Shown in pieces: positions 23,957 to 35,500 of a DNA stretch of 64,000 nt (positions within the stretch are counted from its first letter, which is position 1; each line of letters begins with the position of its first letter). This stretch comes from Histoplasma ohiense. Taxonomy: Eukaryota; Ascomycota; Eurotiomycetes; Onygenales; Ajellomycetaceae. The position numbers and the translations under genes were made by a program. The notes under the pieces are model-generated. The model searched no databases, was not told the origin of the DNA, and saw nothing but the letters and a program-made list of their open reading frames with translations. The stretch lies in contig JAEVHH010000001.1 in the NCBI GenBank assembly GCA_017607445.1, positions 3,906,001 through 3,970,000 of the forward strand, written 5' to 3'.

Positions 23957-24785
23957 AAGGGAGGAGAGAACAGCACAAGCCCGGATGAGACGAGATGAGG
24001 AAAGGATGAGGTGGGAGCTGGAGCGTCAGAGAGGAAAATAACCAGCGCCGGTAAGGGTGCCGTGGAAGTCGTGGCTGCAAGGTATTTGGTGCGCGCAAGC
24101 GTCGACTGAGGGGCTTCCGCGCTCCCGGTGGCCAGCGCAGAGGGGAAACGGGCACCGCCAACTCTCCCGTTTCGCCAGTCCGCGTGCCTCCAGCGCTTGC
24201 TGCCACTGCCCGCGGTGCTAACATCCACGGGCTCCCCGCCTCCTGCTTACAGCCAGCCCCTGCCGTGGTATGATACCATCTGGCATTGTATTACACGGTA
24301 TGGTATCTATCCTTTGTGGATGAGAAAAGGGGATCAGCCCTTTCCTCTGGTTTCTGTACGGACCTGTATTCTGTACAGCTGGTACGTATTAAAATACACA
24401 CACGTCTTCCGTTCTGCCCATTCCGTAATAGGGCAAGGACAGCCCGTTGGGGGGAAACCCTCCAGTCCTAATCAGGCACAGCGGCCAAGCCACAACAGCC
24501 CGGGATCGTTGTCGTATTGAAGTCGGGGGGTTCTTTGGCCAGATAACTGCCACACACAAGACGCTAAGTGGGTTGGAAATGTGGCCAGTTGTTGATCGAA
24601 GCGACTTCCAAAGATCGTTGGAGGGGCCAGAATGGAGCAGAGGGCTGCATCTACATTATCTACTTATTCATTTATTTCTCTTTCCAAGGACACTCGAGGG
24701 AGCCAGCCCGCCAAGCTAACCCAAATCACTAATTACAGAGCAACTTGTGCATATATTTGAAATAGAAAAAAAAAAGGAGGAGAAA

Positions 24786-24822
24786 AAGAAGAAGAAGAAG
24801 AAGAAGAAGAAGAAGCAGAAGC
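24786..24822 (+). repeat. (GAA)n microsatellite
   Basis: Second GAA/AGA tract, again interrupted by GCA toward its end. Confidence 0.9.
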
Positions 24823-27800
24823 AGTGCTCCTCCATCCATGGTAGTTTTCTTTCTTCGTTCTGAGACCGCCGCCATCGCCAAGACTCCAACAGCATTAGCA
24901 AACACAACATCCGCGCCTCCTTGCTCCATGCTCGCATACGCAGGATGTCCACTTTTGCCCCTCTTCGCCCCTCAGGAGATGGCCCAGTATCGGTATGCTG
25001 GTCTGCCTCCGGGTTACCTAGGTATCGTTCCCCCCAATCCAACCTCCTCGGTCCGAAACTATAATCTCAATGGTAACTCGCTGTCCTATTTAGTTGGTTG
25101 ATTTTTATTTACGTTGTGATTCAATATTCAATTATTTTTTTTATTTTTATTTTTTTTTTCGCACTGCATGACTAGTTTCTAAGCTGAACTAGTCAAAACC
25201 ACCCTCAACATCCTTTTTTTATGGTGATTACCCACATCGGCGAGAATAAATACAAACGGTTTTTTTTTCTCTGTTTCCCTTTCAGTCTCACATTCTTTCT
25301 TTCTCTCTCTCTCTCTCTCTCTTTCAACCTATGGATGGTTAGTTAGTTTGACTAACTATTGCCATTTCTTAACTAACTACACTGGTTCATCGAATGCTGG
25401 CACCCCTCTCTTCTCCCGGCTGTTGACATGAATAAATCAAACATCGAGAACCAAGGGGGGAAAGAAAAGGGAAAGGAAGAAAAAGAAAATACACAAACAG
25501 GGTTCCTTTTCCTGCAAGGTAGAGTGTACCGACTACCTAGCCTCTAGGTCGGTATTTTTCATATTCCCTCCTGGAGGGGCCAGAGAGAGGCACACCAGCA
25601 GGAGGACGCGTCCAAATCCACGATGGCCCTGTAACTTTCAGTTGCCAACCTGTAGGAATCCTTTTCATTTTCATTTTCATTTTTTTTTTTTTTTTTGATT
25701 TAATTTCTCAAGGCAGAGAGAGACCTAGCACTGCGTATTGGGGGTAAAAATAAAAACAAAAAAAAAGTGGACCGGGACTAAAATCTCCCAGCAACCAGCC
25801 GGCTGGGCTGGGGGAGCCACGGAGTTCAACAAGGCTCAACAACCACCGCCAGGGACCCCCCGGCGAGGGGGCCGGTGAAAGCCTTCTACTAAATCAACGA
25901 TACCTGCCAAAAAGGGGTGGCGGGGTATAAGGTATCCTTAAGGTACGGTAACTCCCGCGTATGCTGGGCTACGTGCCTGGATTGGGAGAATCTCACGGAA
26001 TGTTCGACGGATCAACTTGTCCTTAAGTTATTGTTGTTATTGTTTAGCGGTAACTTATCGTGTATTGATTGATAAGAAGAAGAGGATCGCTTTGTTGAAA
26101 TCTGACTTTCAGCTTCTTTCTGGCTGGCTGGGTCTTTCTTCCAAAATTCCTTTGGTCGGGGAAAAAAAAAAAAAACCTTTCGGAAGGCTCGTTTTTCACC
26201 ACGGCCCCTGGTCAGTGCTAAATGGTTCGCACGCCAATGGGAAACTTCGCCAACGAGTCCTCGAAAATGATACATATGTATATATATATAGTATGTTTTC
26301 TGCCCCGCTGAGGATTCGCGAGCGCAATAGCAGGGCATCATCGAGGCGGGCAGACCCATCCTGAAGACCATTGGGCGCTCACTACTTCAAGGGCCAGGCC
26401 CATTTCAATCGCGCTCACCCCAGGAACATCAACACTACTGCGGATGCACATACAGTACAGATTACGCATGATATGTATCTCTAACTTGCGATCCGTCGGG
26501 AACGAATTTACGGTTCCTGTGAACCATCCTGCCCTGTTTTCCCATTGACCGCTATCTTCCTTTTGCTTCCTTGGAAATCACTTATAGCGTAGATTACCAT
26601 CACCATTCCCATTGTCCATGGTTGATTAATTAATTACTGCGTAAGTTAGGAAGTTAGCTTAGCCTCATCGGCGTTGCCTCGATAATAATAATAAAAGCTA
26701 ACCTCCAGCTACCGCACGATCATCTTGATTGATTGGTATCCAGAGACCTGCACCGGCCGCCTCACCTTTCAAACGTGTTCCTATCAATGTGACTTGCCCC
26801 AGTTAGCTGGCTGCGGGTTCTGCAGGCTGCTTTTTGAATTGTGCCAACGCTAAAGTTGCAAAGTTAAGAACAACTGGAAGAGACGACGACGATGATTTTT
26901 TTGGCGATGAGAGCCTCGCACAAGACACACACACACACACACCGCATTAGTCAACAGCCGGGGAAATTCGGACGCTGTCGACGCAGTAGAGCAGAGCCGG
27001 TGAGAGTATTATTTTACGGATGCGATCTTGATGATAGCTGGCAGGTCAGGCAGAGAGGTCTTTTTACTCCATCATGCCCTACCTTGTATCAATATACTAG
27101 GATATATATATATCTTGACACATTTGGTTGGTTAGCTGACACCAACAAAACATACCCTATCAGATAAATCAGCAATCCCTCACCATTGTTGTTGAGTCAA
27201 GCCGGGAAATTCTCGCGGCCCTTCACCGTTGCCAGAATTCATACCTGGGACTAACAGATCTCCACCGACTTTGTCAATCCATCTACTGAGTATCCATACT
27301 CCGTAGATACTCTTCCTTTGTCTAGCGGGGCACGAGAGATCTCCAACTTCAAAAAAAAAAAAAAAAAAAAAGAGCAGCAGAAGAACCAACGCACAAACAG
27401 CTTCCCAGTTCCTGAAACCTGACATGGTCCGTCTGTCTGTTCGTCCTTGAACTTAACTAACTTTCTCTCCGGCTGCTCCCTTCCCTTCCCTTCCCTCCCG
27501 CCCGCTTGCCGAGCCAGGGAGGAACCCCTACAAAAACACTAGCCCACTTATCCACTTTTTTATTCAAGTATTTTTTTATTTTTTTATTTTTTTTTTTTTA
27601 AAACAAGCAAACCTTTCAGTACGTAGGGGTTATACTTATTTATCAATGCTCTTAAATCCCATCAAACTAACAAAAACCTGAAACGAATAACAATGATAAC
27701 AATAACAGTGATACCCCTCTTCCAACCAACGCGCCGAACACTTTCACGGAATGAGAAAAAGAAGCAAAAAAAAAAAAAAAAAAAAGGATAAGCAAAGAAA

Positions 27801-28004
27801 AAAAAAGAAAAGAAAGGAAAAAAGAGAGGAAAAAAAAAAAAAAAAAAAAGGTTAAAAAAAAGGTAAAAAAAAAAAAAAAAAAAAAGGAACCGATCAACAC
27901 GGCTAAACCCCAGTCAAATCGGACCGGAGTCAGACCCGGTGCCTGAACAAGCGGGCCCAATTCATGACTGCATGCCGCTAGCTAAGTTAGAAGCTCCTTG
28001 CTTG

Positions 28005-28040
28005 CACACGCGCGCACACACACACACATACACACATCCC

Positions 28041-28091
<51 letters not shown>
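28005..28091 (+). repeat. Compound (CA)n - C24 - A30 tract
   Basis: Alternating CG/CA dinucleotides (28005-28036) lead directly into 24 consecutive C (28038-28061) and then 30 consecutive A (28062-28091). It has no coding content. Homopolymer lengths this long are prone to sequencing error. Confidence 0.9.
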
Positions 28092-28094
<3 letters not shown>

Positions 28095-29143
28095 AAAATC
28101 AAATCAAATCAAAAATAAGAACGGCCAAAGAAAACTCCTGTTCCTGTCGACGACGACTCAACTTCTTGCCGGTTTTTTGTTGTTGGGGGGGGCCGGCGCG
28201 TTGAACACATCATCACCAGCAAAACCTACGGAGTACTAGTTCGGACGACTGCGTGTGGAGTTGAACAACGCAGGTTGAAAATCGACTACAGTCTCCAGAT
28301 GACCACAACTACCATGTAGTAGTAGTAGTAGTCGTAGTAGTCGTTCAGGCTTGCTGGCAGGATGGATGCCGAGTCCGGGGGGTTCTCACCGCCTTGTGTG
28401 ACGCAGGGGTTGGTTGCGGGTTTGTTCTTGGAGAGGGAAGGGGAGGAGCTGATTTTTGATGGTTATGGTGATGTGGTGATGATAGTTATAGCCATTGTTA
28501 GTTATAGTTAACTAAAGATTGTGACTATTAATAATATTGCCTGGGGTGGGTATAAGTCGGGTATGTGTCCCCCCCTGATTGAAATAATAGATGAGATTTT
28601 TTTTTTCTTTTTTTTTTTTTTTTTTTTTTTTTTGAAGTGGGCAAAGGAGATCGAATTCGGTATTTTTGTGGCAACTGCAGAGGAGATGGCGGGGCAGATG
28701 AGAGAATGAGGGTTGTCCTGCACAGAGGACATGCGCAGGAGATGAACGCGAAGATCGGGGCCGTCGTTCATCTTGATTTTCCAATGAGATTTTGTCAAAT
28801 ACGGCTCGCGATGTGGGTCTTTCTTTTGATCACAATAACTTGCTGGTGTGCGTCGGGATTGATGTGATGACCGCCCAATGGGGCAGTAATTAATTAATGT
28901 GAACTATTTCACGGTGAATAGTAAGAAGCGCATCCAAGATTCTAGATCTCCCATTTTTCCTCAACCGTTTTGCTTTTCCTCATATTTTATTTTACCTTTA
29001 CTCCGTAGTTACCTCGCCAAATCCTCATGTCATGTAAAATCCAACTATCACATTCTTCTTGGAAGGCCGTCATTCAATCGCCAGGGTCAAGAAACAAAGG
29101 GAAAGAAGGGAAAAAAAATAATTTTCTTTTCTTTTTTCTTTTC

Positions 29144-29180
<37 letters not shown>

Positions 29181-29575
29181 GGGGGGAAATAAACAATCAA
29201 TCCCCCCAGAACACCGAAGAATCGATCTCATCAAGCCGCACACCCCTCCAACGCACCCCTCCAGCCCACCAGTCCAGCCTCCAGCCTCTTCCACCGCCTG
29301 GTTGTTCTCTCCCATGATACTACAGTTTACTCCGTAGTTAGTTAACAGTTACAACACCAAACTAACCTAACCAAACTAACCCTGAAGCCACCTGAGCTAA
29401 ACCTGGACTAACTTCGCAGACCTACATAACTAACAAACTGCGAAAGGGAAAAAAAAAAGGGATTCAGGAACAAAGTTCCCCGAAACCGAAACTCGTTCTT
29501 GTTCCCGCGTTCCTCTGTGCAGCGTACAGTGTGCTGCGTACTCCGTTCAGTCTGACTCCCTGGGTTCTGGGCCCT

Positions 29576-29577
29576 TT

Positions 29578-29616
<39 letters not shown>

Positions 29617-29618
29617 TA
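29576..29618 (+). repeat. (TTTA)n microsatellite
   Basis: About ten tandem TTTA units in the gene-free region. Confidence 0.9.
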
Positions 29619-29999
29619 TAGTTACATATTTGTATATATATTTTTTGCCGATTGTTGGTTTTTCGATCACTGGGTTGGAAGAATACTTGAGGGTGAAGGT
29701 AGCTAAGGGGGAGGGGTTTAGTTATTTATTTTATGTTTTTCCTTTCGCTTCCATCTCTCTCGCTCTCTCTCTCTCCCCTTCCCCTCTCTTGATTGATTGA
29801 TTGATTGATTGAATATGTCCACCACATTTGAGACAGCTCGCGACGGCGCGGGATATTTTATCAACAACACCTCCACTGAGAAAATGGATGCAGTGCAGTT
29901 ACGGATGATCTCATGCACGAGGATTGATTCGGTCACGGTTTTCATCCATGGGACGTTTCTTTGAGAAAATTGAATGAACGGATGAACCACTGAAAAAAG

Positions 30000-30003
<4 letters not shown>

Positions 30004-30038
<35 letters not shown>
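30004..30038 (+). repeat. (GA)n microsatellite
   Basis: About 17 tandem GA units. Confidence 0.9.
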
Positions 30039-30042
<4 letters not shown>

Positions 30043-30611
30043 TGAAAAGCAACCCGTCTCAAGCTACAGCCAAAGAAAACACAATGCTGTGCACTGGATA
30101 TTATTCCTATAGAAAAATACAAATCAGATGTCTCAACGGTTATCTTTATTTAATTCATCCATTCCCCTTGGTTCTCTTGTCAATCGCATTTGAGGTTATT
30201 CATGCACAGAAGTGATCAGGCCCCTTGAGATAGAAATGTTGGCATCAAGGAAGGTAGATCAAGCTGCGGAATAGTAGAAAAGGCAAGAGAAGAACTTCTA
30301 TGAGATCTCTGTGGGTTGAGATTTCTCATGGCTGCCCCCCGAAGCTATTTGTTAGGGCTGGCCATACAGGCTGGTCATATGTTCTATCTAATATCGCGAA
30401 TATCAAACAACGATGCTGCATCAAAAGGGGAATATTTAACCAAGGCAATTGGAGGAAAATTACAACGGCCACTGTTAATTGTTAAGTGCAAAGGGACGAA
30501 CAACTAAACAGACCAACGAAAAAAATAGGGGGTGTAGGGTGGTCGGTCAGCGACCCATCAACCATATATGTATCATCAATCATACAAACACACACAAGGG
30601 AAAAAGCAGTA

Positions 30612-31055
30612 TCATGTTCCACCAGCCACCGGCCGCCGCCTCCCATTCATCCATGCCAACCCTTCCTGCTTGCTTTTGACAACCTCCTTGCTTTTCTTAT
30701 AACCCGCGTCATCACCATCGATAATATTTTTCTCTTCCAAGCCGGCTAGGAGATCAAGAACGTAGTCCTGGCATTTATATCCGGGATATTTATTATGCAC
30801 AACCGCAGCTTTGGCCACGTCCGTAATGGCCCTGATTTCTGATGTATCCACGTCGCACAGATGGACCATTTCCGAGAGGTTCAGCAGTTTATGAGCGTCT
30901 AGGTTTTCCAGCTCAAATCGGTAGTTGCCCGAGCAGCTCATGGTCTGAAGAATGAACTTTTCCGCCTCCGTGGGCCCGTCGATGAAGAGGAGCCAGTGCT
31001 TGTATATGCCGCGATCCTCGTAGATGGCTACGTTCAACCCGGCGGTTGAAGGCAT
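30612..31055 (-). CDS. Conserved hypothetical protein, 147 aa
   Basis: Single-exon ORF starting MPSTAGLNVAIYEDRG. The protein is a soluble alpha/beta-like sequence with no signal peptide, no membrane segment and normal amino-acid composition. Motifs I associate with a family of short fungal hypotheticals are YKHWLLFIDGP near residue 18, YRFELENLDAH, and the CQDYVLDLL helix near residue 100, which follows NKYPGYK. The family has no known function that I can name. The end is basic (KKSKEVVKSKQEG...RRRP). It stands alone in a gene-poor stretch. Upstream (31056-31200) there is ordinary AT-rich DNA with a short TA repeat. I am fairly sure it is a gene because the reading frame is unusually protein-like for this region. 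Confidence 0.65.
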   Translation of the reverse strand: MPSTAGLNVAIYEDRGIYKHWLLFIDGPTEAEKFILQTMSCSGNYRFELENLDAHKLLNLSEMVHLCDVDTSEIRAITDVAKAAVVHNKYPGYKCQDYVLDLLAGLEEKNIIDGDDAGYKKSKEVVKSKQEGLAWMNGRRRPVAGGT

Positions 31056-31914
31056 GTTCGAGAATTGCCAGTTTTGGCAAGAAAGGGTTCTGAAGTGGGT
31101 ATATATATATCTTCACACAGACGGGGAGAGCGGATTAAACACCGTCGATAGCTGGTGGGCCGGAGGGCGGAAGGGTGAATGCCGACAGGTGTTGCGTCTC
31201 TACGAGATACGAATTTTGGTTGCGGACAGAAAGAATCGCAGAGATGAGAAAGCTCATGCGAATTTAGCAGTCTGAGCATTTCGAGAAAACCGGGATCCAT
31301 GCGAGGGTGGGGAATATACCTGGCTCTGAGAGGTTTGATAATCTTTATCGGACAAATTGACACAGTGCAGACTGGGTTGCCAGGTTTCGTTGCCTAAGAC
31401 CACCCTCCAGCGATACGCTGACTGACTGCGAAAGACCTTCGACAATCAGCATGATTGTGTCATTTGCAGCGTAAGGCCTCCATATCCAATTGCATGGAAT
31501 AGTCGTGTTTACCCCCATGTTCCCTGCCGATTTCACGCCCTTCGGTGTTTCAGTCTCTGTTTCCTCGGAACTACCTCTATCCAACCAACCAGTATCCTTT
31601 CTTCTTTGAAGGGGAGGGGTTGAATAAATACCCCTGTGAAAGAATGCTTCACAGCTTGGAAGCATATCCAGGTCCTCAACACGGACGAGTCACTGATTTC
31701 ACGTTTGAGATTGTCCATTGCTTATTCGTTCCCCTATACATCTATACATCCTTCTCACAAGAGACTTCCAAAATCGAGTGTACAGACTTTGAGGAACCAA
31801 TAACAGGGGTGATCACTCTACGCTTGCACACTGCGAAATCTATTGCGCCAGGTTGAATGTGTGTCATGACCCGCCATTCGTCGCACTCAGAACTCCCTGT
31901 TTGTTAGCAACATA
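31056..31914. other. Intergenic, no supported gene
   Basis: Several overlapping ORFs of 60-110 codons in different frames without domains or consistent splicing. Nothing further seen. Confidence 0.4.
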
Positions 31915-32572
31915 TTATCGATTTCGCTGAAAGCAAAGCCAACATCCATTAGAATCCAAAATGGTTTCTTTAACGATTGCATTGATCTCACTCTGGAAGG
32001 AAGGGTTTAAATAACCACCTAGCCTTGAGCGGCAACGAGGAAAGAAACCAGCCTGCTGCAGGAGGTGAGCTTGGGGCTCTATGTGGAGGATACAGCGGAA
32101 TGAGAATAAGAGATAGCGCAGAATTTTCCATGTTAGGACATTGTTGAGATTCCTGGACAGAGATTCCGGGATAAAAGTCCCCGTTCTGAGCTCTGCGATT
32201 AGGGCTGGAAACTGCCGCTCATTCAGTCCACCGCAAATCAAACCACCATTAATTACGCCTCGCGGCCTCGTCCAAAGATGTGTGAAACAATTGACCAAGC
32301 AATTGGCATATGTCCACATTGTCAAGTTTTGGGAACGAGAAAGGCGGTGGGCCAGGGAGCTCAGTGGCACGCGGCTGAGGAAATTATGCAGCTCGATATG
32401 ATACCGGAAAATCCTGCCAAGGGCGAAAATCGCATGGTTTGTCTTTGAATTTGAGAATTTCTTTTGCGATGTCATAATTCTCCACCACCGCCATGAGATC
32501 TTCCAGCTTCCAGTCTGTCTCTAACTCATGATATTCCCAGACACACACCCCCCAGCGCAACTGGGACGCCAT
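31915..32572 (-). pseudogene. Possible broken hypothetical gene (two overlapping frames)
   Basis: An ORF starting MASQLRWGVCVWEYHELE at 32572 runs to 32384 and overlaps a second frame that is open from 32475 down to 31915 (186 codons). The first part looks protein-like (WKLEDLMAVVENYDIAKEIL), and the second continues with mixed hydrophobic and polar residues (ARG-LEU-rich, FPALIAELRTG). The switch falls at about 32384-32430. No plausible intron of normal size joins them, since the only GT...AG pair there gives about 31 nt. I do not recognise either part. It could be a frameshifted gene remnant or chance ORFs. Confidence 0.3.
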
Positions 32573-35500
32573 TTTTTTTTAGGTTAGAGATGCTCGAGCA
32601 CTCCGTTTCCGTCAATGTTCAGATAAATAGTAAAAGCGCTGTCGCCAGTATTGGTTTCAGAGGTCTTTCTATTAGTTCCGGGGCGTCTAATTTTGGAGTA
32701 ATCAGAGCTCAACAGAAAACATCGCGTGTGTGGCACTCTGGTGCAGAACCAACAGCCTGCTTGATGTGAAATAGTTATGGAAGGTAAGCAGTGGCTGTTA
32801 ATCATCGAGTGTCTCCGGGATCGCCTGTGAGGAATGCTAGAATCTCGCGGCTTGCACCCAAGGCAAAAATAAATCAGTGGCAGTTTCTGGTGTGATAGGA
32901 GTCTTTTATGTTAAGGAATAGCCACCTGTGGCCTTCTTGATAGGCCCTTCTTTCCCGACGAATTAGCCACTGTTGACCGACGTGAGTGTAGTTGGCTGAT
33001 ATGGGGTTAAAACACATTTTCAAACAACCTGATCTTTTTCAATATTGCACCTGTGCTGATGATACAATCAACAGTTACAGGTCGGGATCCCATCCGGGAT
33101 GCAAATGCTTCTGCGCCATACACTTACCTGACTTGGAAGGCGATATCTAAATTTTTTACATGACATCATGGGCCATATCAGAAGTATTGCTCATCATCAG
33201 TGCGGCAATAAAAGGAGAGGGCAACGATGCGGCCATATATCCGTATATATAGCATAGGAGCGATATATGTGTCCTTGTAGCAGGGAATATTCACAGGATA
33301 AATGCCCAATTCTGGTCCCGTATTGTAGGTAAATTTGATATATATATATATATATATATAACCTTTAATTAATAATGACTTGGACGCTAGAACTGCTATA
33401 GACTCGAAAGAATTGAACGCTGCGAACTCGTTAGCATGGCCATTGACATGGGAAGTGCCTGGAAGTGGTTTCTGACCCCTTATGGGAAGGCTGCTGGCGG
33501 ATTGGATTTTCCTCCGCCAGAAGGGAGGAGGGCGGAGCGGCGTGAGCGGAAATCTGCCCCTGCACCGTGATGAGAGTCGAATTTAACACAGCCTAACTCA
33601 AAGTTATGTCGCGTCTTTCAGTCTGGAGATATTATCCATGCCAGGTTATCTCATGGCTGTGGAATATTTCCAGCCGATATACTCCGTACACAGGAGAACC
33701 CGGGGTTGAGATATTAACCAATGCACTGTGGCTCCCTTTCATTCAGCGGCTTCCGTCGTCAGAACACCGCCCTTAATAGAGACAAAGCAAGCAAAGTCTT
33801 TCCACAGTCTCTACCTGCATATCTTCGTGGAGATTGTTAGACGGTACATAGCTGAATACGAGCAGGTGGTAATATCAATGGAGATTCAGAACCCAGGTAT
33901 TGCTCAAGGTTTCCCCTTCGCCCCCCCTCCTAGAATTTTCTGGAAGTAACGCTGACCACCCACTCCGAGATAATAATGAGCACTTATCAGAAAGGGAGCT
34001 CGATGCTACAACGACCTTCTGGAAGGTCTAATGAGGCAGATTAGGTTGGACCAATGAGATCTTGAGCAAAAAAAAGCAAAAAAGTTATCAGCATCCAGCA
34101 TCCAGCATTCATTATTCATTTTCTCTCCATTTTTTGTTCATGCGACTCTCCAGCTTGAGACTGGACAGAGAAAATATAAGAAAAAGGTTTCCCTACGTCC
34201 ACAAATGTCCACAAATATCTAATTCACCCGCTTACTCCATCTTTCTGGTCCAAATGTCCTCTCTCCAGGGCGGTATGCTCTGAATCACGTCACATCGCGG
34301 AACACCTGCAGACGCATCATTAGCAAGCAACGAATGAGAAATCTTGAAAAGGCAGGGATCGGTTTGGATTTTCCTCCCTCTCAGCCGATAATTACAACAT
34401 AAAATTCCCAAGAGACAAGTTCAATGCTGCCCATGAGGTCCGGGAGGGCCGCTTGCCAACACAAAAGAACCCTTGAAATTCCCTCATTGGTAGGAATATC
34501 ATAAAGACCTCGAGCACTGCCGGACTTCAATGCTTTGATTTTTTTGAGCCTATTTTCCTTGAAGCGACCCTAGCATGCATGCGGTAGACGCCGCTGCAGT
34601 ATTATATGGATCTGTTTGTGAGAGCTTGAACTATGGCGAATTTGGCACTACACGTAGAGAGTTCTGATGAACCAATGCCTAGTCAATCGGTTTACCAGAT
34701 ATCCCACGCACAATGTCTGATTACGTACAGGGAAAATAACATTAACTAGCTCTTGGATTTTTGAATGCTTTCATCTATTATTCCCTTCCAAAGCCACAGG
34801 GCCCCATCCCTGCAAGCACGCAGAAATCCACTTCCTCTCGTTCCATTTTTGTACTAAAATCTTGCTTTCCCCAAGGGAGAGAGGGGAGGGTTGGGGGAAA
34901 TAAAATAAAAACAAAAACGACTATCAGCGAAATCGGAAACTTCACAGGTGTGCCAGACCAAGCCATCTCATCTACCACATGCAATTGATGGGGCAGCACC
35001 TAACTCTTGCTCTGGATGCTCGCAGATCCGCTACGTTTGGCTTCACTCCAGAGTCATAGGCCCGAAGTCCTAGGTGGGATGAGCAGGATTACCCCAGCCA
35101 GCCGCTCGACCGCTACCATTATTCAGGAACTGAAAGAGGCGGCTGTTTTAGCGAGGCCGACACTCGGCGACCCAACGTCCATGGGGCATGGTTCACGATT
35201 CATGGTTCAGGGATGCCGCTGAACATACTGCGTCAATATTCCGTAGGCTGCTGCTAATTACCACATTGGCAGTTGCCAGCACAGGTGCAGAGAGACGTTA
35301 CATTTAGCCCTGCCGAAGCTAACATGAGGTGAAGGGGATAAATCGTGGAAAATTTAAGCTCAGTGCATGAACCTTTTTGAGAGGGGCCATTGAAATGGAG
35401 CGATTGAGGAATTGAGAATGAAGATGGCAACTCGATGCACGCACAGGAGGGCGCGGGCAAGACTTGGTGGATGATACGGGGTGAATAAAACGTGGATACC

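Larger units (their letters stand above)
23091..24221 (-). promoter_or_regulatory. Putative long 5' leader of the C2H2 gene, nearly ATG-free
   Basis: Reading the transcript strand upstream from the start codon, the next 1.13 kb contains only one ATG in any frame, at 23315-23313, opening a 39-codon uORF that ends before the main start. By chance about 17 ATGs would be expected. The strand is pyrimidine-rich. This suggests a long transcribed leader with a single regulatory uORF. The transcription start itself is not visible. Confidence 0.5.
24222..30611. other. Gene-free, microsatellite-rich region
   Basis: About 6.4 kb with no supported gene. It is dominated by A/T homopolymers (27351-27371, 27768-27880, 28597-28633, 29147-29179), dinucleotide and trinucleotide repeats, and a C24A30 block. 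Three or four copies of TACGGAGTA/TACTCCGTA occur at 27297, 28227, 28999 and 29328. Predicted ORFs are homopolymer translations. It may be an extended upstream control region of the C2H2 gene or simply unconstrained spacer. Confidence 0.5.

Noticed and set aside
23662..24228. 188-codon Ser/Pro-rich minus-strand ORF upstream of the C2H2 gene
   Set aside because: It is driven by a GAA repeat and purine-rich DNA, has no internal Met or domain, and lies in the putative leader.
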